This document shows, in pieces, positions 45,700-56,758 of a DNA stretch of 64,000 bases. The translations under genes and the position numbers were made by a program. This stretch comes from Schizochytrium sp. TIO01 (lineage: Eukaryota; Sar; Bigyra; Thraustochytrida; Thraustochytriidae). The stretch covers positions 294,247 through 358,246 of the forward strand of contig SMSO01000037.1 of NCBI GenBank assembly GCA_004764695.1, in the 5' to 3' direction. Each line of letters begins with the position of its first letter. Positions within the stretch are counted from its first letter, which is position 1. The notes under the pieces are model-generated. The model did not search any database. It was not told the DNA's origin and saw only the letters and a program-made list of their open reading frames with translations.

Positions 45700-47400
45700 T
45701 AACTAACTTCGAATGATATCTGAGAGGCATGAGTAAACCCCATGATGCTTCGTCTAAAGATACATTGACTATAACAATCATATGACCTTAAATGCCTTAC
45801 CAAGGCAAGCAGATCGCTAATTCTTAGGCCAAAGCTGCTTTGCCGCCCTTTTCCACTGTACTCAGTGCATATCCTCTACCTATTAACAGCATCTTCGTTG
45901 GCCAATCTCCCAGTTGATAAGCATCAATGTGATATAGGAAGACTCCATGACGCTTCTCTTCTTTAACTGAGGGCATTTTCGTTTGCTTAATTACATTTCA
46001 TGTTCTCTGGATGTCGGCCCTTAAAACAGATATGTTTTAATTGTACGCACATAAGATCTCCAATAGAACGCAGCCAGCTAACACCAAAACATATACTGCT
46101 AAGAGTCTGCATGTAAATTAAGTATGATGGAATACCATGTCCAACTCCTTCATGTTTCTCAAGCCTATTGAGGTCGTGAATATCAGAGATTACTACATCA
46201 GTAGTAGCAATGCCTTTTATTCCTTTAACCTTTCACTAGTACCTGGGACTGATCTTAATTAGATTTAACCGGAATCCAAAGTAAGCAATTTCTGAAAGAT
46301 GAATCTGAAGAATGAGTGCAAGAGCCTGCTGAAAGGTGATACTGATTAGCGTGAGGTTGACTGTAAAGATGAAGGTAGAAGGCTTGATGAAGGCTATACG
46401 AAGGTTGATTTAAGAGTTAGCGATCTGCTGTCCTGAGGAATGAATTCCAGGACAGATGGATTCATGTAGTAGTTAGGGAGATTAAGACATTCTTGAATGT
46501 GGTTAGAGATAATTGATGGGGTTAGGTTATCCAACCTTCTCCACCATCGATCCAAGCTAACCAAGCTTTGGGAGTCAGTGATGTGTAATTACACTTCTAG
46601 TTCTTGGCTTCAGCAGCCACTTAAATCTGGCTGCTTATTCTTGTTCTAATGTAAACCTTATTTCTAATGGGTTTTACAAAGGGACACCAAGAACTCTAGC
46701 AATGTCTTGTCCACTAGTTCCTTCGATTGGAGATCTCAGCAGAGCCTTTGAGGAAGGATTGACAATCTATGACTTTATGAGCTAGCGATCTTCTGACCGT
46801 AGCATTAGTATTCAATGCCAACTGCTTCATGTTACAAGTAGTGAACGAAGGCAGACTTGGCTTGTACTAAACAGAATTTCCTACTCAACCATCGATTCAG
46901 TTTCCGTCTTCCTTGGTTCTAGCAAAAGTCCATATTTACACTTTTAGTTCTCGTTTATCTCGACCTCTCGACCATGTATATGGTTTGTTCATTTCCATTT
47001 ATCCTAATTCCTTGAGGCTTTCCAACGGAACGCAGCAATGTCTTGTCCAGCGGTTGCTTCCTCCTGAAATAGCAATGTTTCACCTTTTTTTTTTGCATCA
47101 CTTGGGACATGATACTCAAAGCTCCAACTAAAATGCGCTGATGTCGTTGCGGCATTGCCTCCTAATTTGTCTGATGCAATCCCAAAAATCGTGAATTGAT
47201 TCCATCTATTATCTCCTTAGCATTATCGTTTCAAGCTTTTACGCCCAAATTCAGCCTATTTCTTTAGTGCCTAGAATAATGTACCAAAGCGCTTGCAATA
47301 CCTTGTTCGCATACTTCTTCCGTTACAGATCGTAAAGACAAGGATCTTGAATATTCTATTATCGAAGTGACGAGACTGTTAGGTGCTAGATATTAGCTAT
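45700..47400. repeat. Decayed interspersed repeat family
   Basis: Several diverged segments recur. GTTAGCGATCTGCTGTCC (about 46411) is close to GCTAGCGATCTTCTGACC (about 46781), and the first matches in reverse complement near 45807-45836. Segments built on AATxCCA...TTCATG recur near 46130, 46440 and 46810. CAATGTCTTGTCCA occurs near 46700 and 47038. CACCATCGATCCAAG and CAACCATCGATTCAG occur near 46545 and 46885. Spacing is about 310-370 bp. No protein-coding remnant was recognised. Confidence 0.5.
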
Positions 47401-49741
47401 AAGGTATGTACACAACAACAGAGACCCGACACTCTTAGTGTACATTTAAAATTGTGTTGTTCAGCTACAAGTCATACAGCCATACCTCTGGTATCGTTTT
47501 AGTATATGGTGCAGGTAGGGTCTGTTAGAGCAACAAACAAGGTATGTCCTACTTTCACGATCAGTCTTCTACTCAATATCGCGACCCAGGAAAGCGCTCT
47601 GTATGCAGATTATTCATTTTGAGTCAGGTGCCATGAAAAGCACTTCGGGCAGTCTTCATACGTTATTTTGAAGTCAATGATTTTTTTTATAGCTGAGAAC
47701 AAATAGTGCAAAATGCAGACCCCACCGACTACAAAACAGAGCATAGAATTGTATATTGAGTAAGTGTGCTGTGGGCATTGTGAAGTCCTTCAAGAGTTTC
47801 ACTCCGTTAAAGATAGATCCAATTTAAAGACATATGACATATGTGTACCAAACTTCAAGTGTTCCCTCAACCAAACAAAAATGTAGACGGAAAATAAAAC
47901 TGCTTATTGAAAAGCAGTTGAAAATAGACCAGGGTAAGAAACTTGTAAACGCAATATGAGAAGCGGATATTTGTGAAACTTCAACTCTCAGCGTCGAAAG
48001 AAGAGAGTGTAGAGATGGTTTCCATCTGATTCGTGAAATTGGCAAAAATAAAGTCTTCGATGTAAATTCATTGTCTATGATGCGTAGATAACGAGGAAAA
48101 GAGCAGTGAAAAAGCAGGCAATATTACTCTCTTGTATGAATTCTTTTACATTGTTGATTGTTGCAAGGATCATCGAGTAATTGTTGGTAAATGGTTGAGC
48201 AACAATTCAGTTACGGTTAAAGAGGTTGAGACTGTTTTAAATTATTGCAGCAAATGAGATGGAATGAGTCACAAGAATATAAATTTATTGTCGTTAATGT
48301 AGACGTGCATACAATACACAAAAAGAGCGCCACAAATGTTTTCGCTGTCGACATACTTAAATTGTCTATAGAAAGGAATACGTACGCGATTAGAAGACAG
48401 CGAGCCTGTGTGCTATATACGACGACAATTATCAAGTATCAGTGCTGGCGTACAGTGTGTTCCCTCTGCGTCTAAAACAGACCTTCGAGGCGCAATGCGA
48501 AAGCACGAAATATAGTATCTAGAAAGTCCCTAGAATCAGTGTTAAATGAGTTTCGCGTGAAGAAAGAGAAATGAGAACGTGAGATAGTAAACCTTGTTTC
48601 AGGGCTATTGAACGAAAAAAGTGTAGGTACAAGGAAGTAAGGATGAGCCTCGTCATGGTTATCGTTGATGTTGTAGGACCTTTTATTGTGCCACGCAGTC
48701 AACGGAGAGGAGAGGCTGTATAACTTGGCCACGTTAAAGTCCCTCCGAGCTCAATTTGGGAGCTCGGTGACATGCAATGTGTAAGACTGTGAGCCAAAGG
48801 ACCCACCGCGGTAGTAAAATGAGCGCAGGAGCCCCATAAAGGACAAAAACGAAAAGAAAAGGAGTAGATGGCGATAGTTCAAAAAAAGAAAAGAAAAAAA
48901 AGCAATGAAGAGTACGCAATAAAAACACCACCTCATTATTGTGTTTTGCGTTTTTCTTTTTTGGTAGAGACAGGATGTTTTGTTTTAAGATTGTGCTTTG
49001 AATGCAAGCCGTACCCTGGAGCATGCGAATCAATAGCAAAACCAAGAGAAAAAAAGGTTTTGGATGGGTTCCCTGAGGCAGCAACAGTCAAAGTGGCTAA
49101 TTGACGAAGAGACCGTGAGTGAGGGATGCATGCGAGGATATGCCAAGCTAGTGAGGAATCCCTCCGCGTGCATGGTTGTTTTCTTTTGTAGCTAGCAGCT
49201 AACAAAAGGACAGAAGCGTTGATTGGCCCCGTCTCCAACGTGAGCGGATTTTTCTTTTTTCAGGAAGGCACAGATACACACGAGAGTACAAAATAAGAGA
49301 GACAAAAACCTCAATGAGCTTGATCGGCGAGATAAAGGGCAAAACAATTATTCATGATGCAGCAGCTGAATCATTTGGTGTCAAGCAAAAGCTTTGAGAT
49401 GAAAGAATGCTCCATTCGCCCATCTCACCAAGAAACATGAAAATGGTCTGACAAAACGGCGTAGCTCATGTTTTGCATCCAAGAAAGCTTATCTGAGCGC
49501 CGCTACGAACATGATATCATACAACGTGTATTTCCCGCTTAGAAAATGATTACATGCTGGCTGTTCTGGTTGATGGAGATTATCTTCAGAAAAGTGTTAC
49601 ATAATGTGGTCGGGAGGGAGAGACTAATCAGGCAAGACAAACGTAGCAGCACTACAAAAGCTGATCTTCAAAGGCTTATTAAAACTGTCCCATGAGGCAG
49701 GCATCACAGAAGTAATAGGCGAGACCTAAGAAGTGAGTGTT
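47401..49741. other. Gene-free region, 3' of the Q/N-rich gene
   Basis: No gene is supported. There are two short perfect stems, AACTGCTT/AAGCAGTT (47898-47919) and CCGAGCTC/GAGCTCGG (48745-48767). Open frames of 60-115 residues in 48470-49240 overlap on both strands and look spurious. The portion near 49741 probably belongs to the 3' untranslated region of the next gene. Confidence 0.5.
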
Positions 49742-51589
49742 TTAGCGTTCATTTGAAGACGAGCCCTTATCCCCCCTCTGAAGTTGTTGCTGCTGAGGAG
49801 CATGACTTGTGGCGGCTGCTTGTGCAGCGGCCGCGAGCCATTGCGGTGGGCCAAAGTTGCCAAAGGACATATTCATCCCGGAAGGTTTGTACATGTTGGG
49901 GTGCATGGACATTTGGTGAGCACCATTGGGGTATCCTTGAAACATGGGTGGTACCTTTTGTTGGTCGTCACCATTTTCGAGATACTGTCCATTGGAGTTG
50001 CTGTTTGCCTGAAAGTTTGAGCCACTGAACATAAAGCCGGTGGGGTTTGCGGACACGTTCGGATGCGAGGTGGTGTTTTTGCTTGAAGATGGGACAGAGT
50101 TGCCATTATTCAATGTTGTGGATGCGCTACTGTTGTTTGTGCTACTACCAGATCCGCTTCCACTACTATTGCCGGACCCGCTAACTGAACTGTTCATAGA
50201 TGGGGGGTTCATATTGTTTCCATTATGATTGTTGTTGTTGTTGAGGTTTGAGGCAGCGCCTGAATTAGCAAAGTTGGAAAAACCCTGAAGAGCGCTGAGA
50301 AGATGATTTGCAGGAGATGAGGTGTTATTGTTGTTGTTGTTGCTGCTACTGGTGGGGTTATTTCCATTGCTGTTGTTGCTGCTATTGCTTGCAGTACTGC
50401 TGTTGTTTTTCAGTGGTACAGGGGAAGGCGTTGCCGATGTGTTGGCAACGTCTGCATACTGACCTTTTGTTGATATCTGTTGTTGTTGGTGGTTGTGGTT
50501 TTGTGAGGACGACGGTGTTTGCTGTTGTTGTTGTTGAAGCTGTTGTTGCTGCATCTGTTGTTGAAGGATGTTTTGCAAAAATTGTTGCTGAATTTGAGAC
50601 GGACTCATGTCGTTTTGCTGCTGCTGCTGCTGCTGTTGCTGTTGCTGTTGTTGTTGTTGTTGCTGCTGCAGCTGCAGCGGCTGTTGCTGTATAGGCTGTG
50701 AGGAATACTGAAACTGGTTCTGGTTCGAGGCACTGCTGTTCGCGTCGGTGGGCATCTGCGATTGCATTTGCTGTTGCGGGTTCATCTGCATTTGTTGGGG
50801 TTGCATGGGATTCGCCTGTTGTGGTGGTTGTTGTTGTTGTTGATGCTGCATTTGTTGCTGTATTTGCTGTTGCATGAAGTATTGCTGCATCACGTGCGGT
50901 GGGACCATCTGTGGTTGCTGGGAGTTTGCTTGCATTTGTGGGTATTGTTGCATGAATTGCGGCGGGTATGGCTGCTGCTGCTGCATTGTTTGGTCTCCGG
51001 CGCCATTCTGCATTTGCTGCATTTGTTGTATTTGCTGTATTTGTTGTATTTGCTGTATTTGCTGAGGCTGCATTTGCTGAGGCTGCATTTGCTGATACTG
51101 CATCTGTTGATACTGTTGCGGAATATATTGCGCCATTAACTGTTGCTGCTGCTGCTGGTCTCCCATGCCTGCCATATTTCCATTTAAAATAAAATTATGC
51201 ACTCCTTGCATTCCAGGTTGTTGCTGTTGTTGTTGCTGCTGTTTCTGGAGCTCCATACTGTAAACCATGGGACCGTTTCCATTGTATGGATTCCCTTGCA
51301 TGACCTGTGCCAGCTGGAATGGGAGGCTTGCTGCGCCCTGAGCGAGTGTATTCCGTGGATTCAAAGGGCATGTGCTGTGACTGGTTCGTGCATGGGACTC
51401 GGACCCGCATCTGCATCGAGATGCTGCTCTCCGACCTTTCTTTTTTTGTAGCTGTGCTGCCACATTATTTGCGCTCTCCCCGGTGTCCGCACGGACGCGT
51501 TTTTTCTTCGCCGAGAACCCTTGGTCGTCTGACGAAGACGACCCGGTCGACGCCCGCCCGTCTTGCTCGGCGATCTTGCCGAGGGGCAT
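49742..51589 (-). CDS. Q/N-rich protein with zinc-knuckle-like motif
   Basis: The protein has 615 residues. Residues 1-58 are Ser-rich then basic (SAKKKRVRAD and QKKKGRRAASR, likely nuclear localisation signals). Residues 59-74 form a compact C-x-C-x4-H-x4-H-x2-C motif (CRCGSESHARTSHSTCPLN), like the CxCGSxxHxxxxHxxCPLN knuckle found in diverse protist and fungal proteins. The rest, about 500 residues, is low complexity: poly-Gln blocks of up to about 17, many Gln-Met-Gln-Pro-Gln units, then Asn/Ser blocks, and a short C-terminal part rich in Met, Pro and Gly. This is prion-like composition, common in transcription co-regulators and RNA-granule proteins. No enzymatic domain exists. The start ATG at 51587-51589 is the first in frame. 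A nuclear regulatory role is inferred only from composition. Confidence 0.8.
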   Translation of the reverse strand: MPLGKIAEQDGRASTGSSSSDDQGFSAKKKRVRADTGESANNVAAQLQKKKGRRAASRCRCGSESHARTSHSTCPLNPRNTLAQGAASLPFQLAQVMQGNPYNGNGPMVYSMELQKQQQQQQQQPGMQGVHNFILNGNMAGMGDQQQQQQLMAQYIPQQYQQMQYQQMQPQQMQPQQIQQIQQIQQIQQMQQMQNGAGDQTMQQQQPYPPQFMQQYPQMQANSQQPQMVPPHVMQQYFMQQQIQQQMQHQQQQQPPQQANPMQPQQMQMNPQQQMQSQMPTDANSSASNQNQFQYSSQPIQQQPLQLQQQQQQQQQQQQQQQQQQNDMSPSQIQQQFLQNILQQQMQQQQLQQQQQQTPSSSQNHNHQQQQISTKGQYADVANTSATPSPVPLKNNSSTASNSSNNSNGNNPTSSSNNNNNNTSSPANHLLSALQGFSNFANSGAASNLNNNNNHNGNNMNPPSMNSSVSGSGNSSGSGSGSSTNNSSASTTLNNGNSVPSSSKNTTSHPNVSANPTGFMFSGSNFQANSNSNGQYLENGDDQQKVPPMFQGYPNGAHQMSMHPNMYKPSGMNMSFGNFGPPQWLAAAAQAAATSHAPQQQQLQRGDKGSSSNER

Positions 51590-53182
51590 CTTTGTTATGA
51601 CTGTCGCCTATTCGACTATTCTCGCTTTGGCTGTGCCTTGATGCCTTCCTGCTCTGCTCTGCTCTGCTTCGGTTTGCTCTAGAGCCTTCGAAGGTCTTCT
51701 TCTTCTTCTTCTTCTTCTTCGCTCGAAGCTGATTAGATTAACCAACAGCGCCCCTCGCTTCTCGCTTTCTAAGTTGCTTGCTCGTCGCTGCGAATCGGCA
51801 CAGTTCTGTGCTTCTGTTGTCGGGTCGGTTGCTGCCGGCAGCTACTGCGCCACGCTGCGCCGCGCTCTCGACAGAGAGATCGCCCGCGCGACCTTGGCCT
51901 CGGCCGCCGCGGCTCCTGATCGATCGATCGCTTTTGCTCGCTCGTCTTCTCTTGTTTCTTGTCTTGTCTTTGTTTATGTTTGCCTCTGTTTGCCTCTGTT
52001 TGCTTATGTTTGTTTTTGTTTTGTTTGTTTGTCGTTTGCCCTCTTTTTCCCTTTTTGTTTTGTTTGAAATGAATATAAATATATATATATTTAAAACAAG
52101 GTTTTTTAATATTAAAAAAATTAAATAGTGACGATTCAATTTTTCTGTTTCCGTTCACTTCTTAAAATTTTATTCTTTAACATCTATTCTAAAAATAAAT
52201 TAAAATATGATCATCAACTTTTTTGAACACAAAGTTGAAACATTCATGTATTTCTAACTAACAATAAATGAAACAACAATAATAATAATAATTATTATTA
52301 TTATTAATGAATAGTTGAGGAAGCATCTGTTTACTTTCTTCAGAAGTAAAGTAGTAAATTCATTCATAGAAAAAGAATTAAAAAGAAGGCGGATTTGTTT
52401 CGTGCGTCTTCTTCTATGGTCCAGGAAAATTTCTTTCTCCCGTTTGCATTTATATGCCTACAATGGAGACTTTAAAAACAGAAAGAAAGAAAGAAGGGAA
52501 GGGAAGAAAGAAAAGAAGAATGTATAACAGAAAATATGACTCCTTACGTAAACAAGAAGGGCAAGAAATCCATCCTCACAGTCTACATCCCATACTTCTC
52601 AGATAGCGAGGCAAGTAAATGGAGGCGGGCAAGCCCACGAGCCATCCTCATTATGAGTTCGCTTTAGGGCCTATGCTCCCGGTTGTGCTAAGCAAGGCCG
52701 TTTTCCTCATTTGCATTCCCTGATGTTAAAAAAATCCTCTCTTTTCCTTTTCCATTTATCATCTATTAAAGAAATAAATAAAAGTATATGTATATATTTT
52801 TTTTTTTAAAATAAGATACTCTTCAAAGTTCTTTATTTTTAAAACAAAAAGAAGAATAAAAAGAATAAAAAGAAAGATTTCACTCTTGCAGCAAAACACC
52901 ATCTTTCCCTTTGCTCACATGTTTTCAAGCACTCTCCCCAAATTTGAATTTGCCTTTTCCCCCCTTCTTTCTTCCCTCCCCCCGAAACCGGACTGTTTCG
53001 GGCGTCAGGCTCTGCTTTCGCTCCTTCCTTCCGCTTCTTCGCGTTCGCCCTTTTCCCCCTGCTTTCCCTCCGCTTGCTCGCTCGCTTGCTTGCCTTTCTT
53101 TGGCCTTTGCTGCTTCCTGCCTCTCTTTTCTTTCCTCCGCTTGGCATTCGACTGTTCACTGCTTTTTCAAGGAGATCGATTC
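51590..53182. other. Upstream of Q/N-rich gene and intergenic
   Basis: The promoter of the minus-strand gene should be here. A TTC run lies at 51695-51720, TTTG/TTTA-rich sequence at 51965-52060, AT-rich sequence at 52065-52310, and a GAAA/GGAA stretch at 52480-52525. 52880-53160 is pyrimidine-rich. No gene was seen. Confidence 0.5.
51695..51720. repeat. TTC trinucleotide microsatellite
   Basis: About eight to nine TTC copies upstream of the Q/N-rich gene. Confidence 0.9.
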
Positions 53183-53928
53183 TTTGTTTGTTTGTTTGTT
53201 TGTTTGTTTGTTTGTTTGTTTGTTTGTTTGTTTGTTTGTTTGTTTGTTTGTTTGTTTGTTTGTTTGTTTGTTTGTTTGTTTGTTTGTTTGTTTGTTTGTT
53301 TGTTTGTTTGTTTGTTTGTTTGTTTGTTTGTTTGTTTGTTTGTTTGTTTGTTTGTTTGTTTGTTTGTTTGTTTGTTTGTTTGTTTGTTTGTTTGTTTGTT
53401 TGTTTGTTTGTTTGTTTGTTTGTTTGTTTGTTTGTTTGTTTGTTTGTTTGTTTGTTTGTTTGTTTGTTTGTTTGTTTGTTTGTTTGTTTGTTTGTTTGTT
53501 TGTTTGTTTGTTTGTTTGTTTGTTTGTTTGTTTGTTTGTTTGTTTGTTTGTTTGTTTGTTTGTTTGTTTGTTTGTTTGTTTGTTTGTTTGTTTGTTTGTT
53601 TGTTTGTTTGTTTGTTTGTTTGTTTGTTTGTTTGTTTGTTTGTTTGTTTGTTTGTTTGTTTGTTTGTTTGTTTGTTTGTTTGTTTGTTTGTTTGTTTGTT
53701 TGTTTGTTTGTTTGTTTGTTTGTTTGTTTGTTTGTTTGTTTGTTTGTTTGTTTGTTTGTTTGTTTGTTTGTTTGTTTGTTTGTTTGTTTGTTTGTTTGTT
53801 TGTTTGTTTGTTTGTTTGTTTGTTTGTTTGTTTGTTTGTTTGTTTGTTTGTTTGTTTGTTTGTTTGTTTGTTTGTTTGTTTGTTTGTTTGTTTGTTTGTT
53901 TGTTTGTTTGTTTGTTTGTTTGTTTGTT
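53183..53928. repeat. Very long TTTG microsatellite
   Basis: About 186 uninterrupted TTTG copies (746 bp). It is stop-free in all six frames, so it creates long false reading frames on both strands. Same unit and orientation as 6651-6906. Confidence 0.99.
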
Positions 53929-54003
53929 CCTTTCAAAGTTCTTCCTTTCAAAGTTCTTCCTTTCAAAGTTCTTCCTTTCAAAGTTCTTTCTTTCAAAGTT
54001 CTT
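53929..54003. repeat. 15-bp minisatellite, five copies
   Basis: The unit CCTTTCAAAGTTCTT occurs five times in tandem, directly attached to the end of the TTTG array. The last copy begins TCTTTC-like, with a single substitution. Confidence 0.95.
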
Positions 54004-54179
54004 GTGCTCTTGTCTTCTTCCTTTCCTCCACCGCTTTTGCGCTCCTGCAAGGCCGCCCAGGCATTGGGAACGGCGGCGCCTCTCCATCTCTTGTATCTCT
54101 CAAGACTCGGACGGAGGCAGGCCGGAGAAGGCAGAGGCAGGCGCGGGCAGAAGCACAGAAGAAGACCCAGGAGAGGAGA

Positions 54180-54303
54180 ATGATGAATGAATGAATGATG
54201 AATGAATGATGAATGAATGATGAATGAATGAATGAATGAATGGTGGTATGAATATGAGTGAAGGGTGAATAATGAATAAATGAATAAATGAATAAATGAA
54301 TAC
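54180..54303. repeat. Degenerate TGAA/TGAATAAA microsatellite
   Basis: Blocks of TGAA interrupted by TGATGAA, then AATA-type variants (TGAATAAA). A cleaner TGAA array lies at 7641-7703. Confidence 0.9.
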
Positions 54304-54598
54304 GAGTGAGTGAGACCAAAAGACAGAAGGGCATCTGCCATGTATGCACGTATCTATCTCTCTGTATGTAGGCGGGTGGGTAGTAGCGATAGAGAGACAA
54401 GCAGCGATGGGAAAAAACCTGGGGAAGCATACCTGGGGGAAAAATAAGATGAGCAAAAACAGCGGCGAAGCTCGCTACAGACATTTGTTTGTCTTATTCT
54501 CTGCAAGCCTGTCTGTGCCCTTGCTCTGTCTCTTTGTCTTCCTGACCCGACCTTCTTTCGCTCTGGCTGCTGCGCTAAGCGATGCACCTGATTTATTG

Positions 54599-54632
<34 letters not shown>
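54599..54632. repeat. CTG trinucleotide microsatellite
   Basis: About eleven CTG copies followed by GTCGCTGTCGTTG variants. Confidence 0.93.
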
Positions 54633-55097
54633 CGCTGTCGTTGTTGGTGTTGTTATTGTTAACGTTGCTTTTAGTATTGTTTTTAAAACTGTGATGTGAT
54701 GTTTTCCCTCGGCCGGTTTCTTGAATCAAGTTATTCTGTTCTCAAAAGAATCGTAGAACGGTGGCAAAAGGACAAACAAACACAAAGATACAGGAGAGGC
54801 CATTCCCCGACCATACATCGGGGTGTAGATAGGCTAATTACATAAGCGCGGCTAGTTCACTAGCGTCAGCAGACCGAACTCCTAAGCAGGTAAAAGGCCT
54901 TTCTTTAGAACAAAGAAAAGAAAAAGAAAACAAGAAGAAGCTTGGCCTCCGACGAGCGAAAGAAACTGAAAAAAGCAAAACCAATAGAAACAGACTCCAC
55001 TCGGCACGCACAGAGTATCCTGGTTTCTCCTTCAACCCTACAAGATACACAGACCGAGAGGTGAAGGGGACTTCATCAGGGGGCGTAGCTGTGGAAT

Positions 55098-55254
55098 CTG
55101 TCTTTCTTTCTCTCTCTCTTTCTTTCTCTCTTTCTTTCTTTCTTTCTTTCTTTCTCTCTTTCTTTCTCTCTTTCTTTCTCTCTTTCTTTCTCTCTTTCTT
55201 TCTCTCTTTCTTTCTCTCTTTCTTTCTCTCTTTCTTTCTTTCTTTCTTTCTTTC
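55098..55254. repeat. Pyrimidine tract with 12-bp higher-order unit
   Basis: About 155 bp of pure C/T. TTTC blocks alternate with CTC to give a 12-bp unit (TTTCTTTCTCTC) repeated several times, flanked by plain TTTC. The purine/pyrimidine strand split would allow triplex (H-DNA) formation. Confidence 0.95.
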
Positions 55255-56347
55255 CACTCACGCCACGAACACAAGCGGAGAGCATGCCCTGTCAGCTCCT
55301 TATCTTCGCAGTCAGTCAGCCATCGGTCTGCCGGCCTGCCTGTTTTCCTTCTGTGAGGGCTCTCGAGTCAGTCGGCAGTCAGTCGGTGGGTTGGCCCTCA
55401 CGAAACCCTGCCCTCCCGACCAAACCCATGAGCGTGCACTCCCGCACACGTCCCCACTCTTCCTTTCCCTCCCTCTCAGCCCCTCTGGCTCTGCCTTCCC
55501 ATGCTTGCCCTCTCTTTCTTGCTCTCCCTCTGCCTTCGGCGGCCTCTTTTCCACACAGTCCCTCCTGTTTATCTCAAAAGGGCCCCGCAGTAGCATGTAT
55601 GCCGCTGAGAGGGGAGGGAGGGAGGGATGTTAATTAAGTGGCGGCAGAGCACGAGGAGCAAACAGCAACGTCCCTGTATCCGTGTCTCTGTCTGTGTGCC
55701 TTCACTTTTCATCAGCGCAGTACCAGGAATACATCTTTTCTATTATGTATCATTCATTCATTCAGTCATTCATTCAGTCACTCATTCACTCAGTCAGTCA
55801 ATCAATGTCTCTATCTGAGTATAAACTGGTACAGAGAGCGTGGGCGAGTGCAGGATGCGAAAGATCGGCCTCAAACAAACGTACGCGGCGCCGACATCAT
55901 CCTCTGCGGAGTCCACCTGCCACGCACTAAAATGTCGTTTGTAGCTCGCTCGCTCGCTCGCTAGCTAGCTGCAGCGCCTTGCTCCTCTGGTTTCTGTCAT
56001 CTCTGTTTCCATCTACACAATGGTGGTAGGCAGGCATATGTCTAGGAATCCACCTTCTGCTCTGCTGCGGCGCTTTCCCTCCTCTGTCCGGACGAAGGCC
56101 CTCTGCAGTTTATTTTTTCTTTCTCAGATTTCCCCTCCACTAACGTTCGGCGCCTCCCCACAGCGACTCGAAAAAGCTGAGAGGAGGGAGGGAGGGAGAT
56201 CGCGCTAGTAGTAGTAGTAGACGCAAAACCACCAGGACGGCAGTAGCGAGGGAAAGTTTCTTAGTGACTGTAGTTGCTTTAGGACAGTGCTGCTGTTTGG
56301 GTGCTCACTGCCCCTCTCAGCCTTTTGCTCACTCTTTCACTCTACCG

Positions 56348-56400
56348 CTCTGTTTCTCTCTGTTTCTCTCTGTTTCTCTCTGTTTCTCTCTGTTTCTCTC
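56348..56400. repeat. 10-bp pyrimidine-rich minisatellite
   Basis: TGTTTCTCTC repeated five times (56351-56400). Confidence 0.93.
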
Positions 56401-56712
56401 ACTGTTTCTCCCTCTACCCCATTGTTCTCTCTTTTTCTCTTTCTTTCTTTCTTTCTGTCTTTCTACTCCTCTCTGCTTCTCTCCCTGCCCCTCCCAGTCA
56501 GTCAGTCAGTCGCTCACTCACTCACTCCTTCACCAGAAGACGCCTCAACAAATACTTATATACAACATATAATTGTTCTGTGAAGTTTATACCCATCAGA
56601 ATAAAAGAAACTTTCGACACAATTCAACTTATTAACACTACAATGATATAATACATTATATTATCTTATATAACATTAGTAATCGTACAACAAATCGATG
56701 AACGAGGATTCT

Positions 56713-56758
56713 CTACCTATCTACCTACCTACCTACGTACCTACGTACCTACCTAGGT
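56713..56758. repeat. CTAC/GTAC tetranucleotide repeat
   Basis: CTAC units with interspersed CTAT and GTAC variants, ending CTAGGTAC. Confidence 0.85.

Noticed and set aside
50308-51139. Plus-strand frames rich in Cys, Leu or Ala opposite the Q/N-rich gene
   Set aside because: They are shadows of the Gln tracts; the minus-strand frame is continuous over 615 residues with a plausible N-terminal motif.
52839-54341. Long frames on both strands (up to 500 residues) with FVCL or KQTN repeats
   Set aside because: Both come from the 746-bp TTTG array plus short flanking extensions; no natural protein-like part remains.
54838-55633. Frames with KKER or FLSF repeats on the two strands
   Set aside because: They are products of the pyrimidine tract at 55098-55254.
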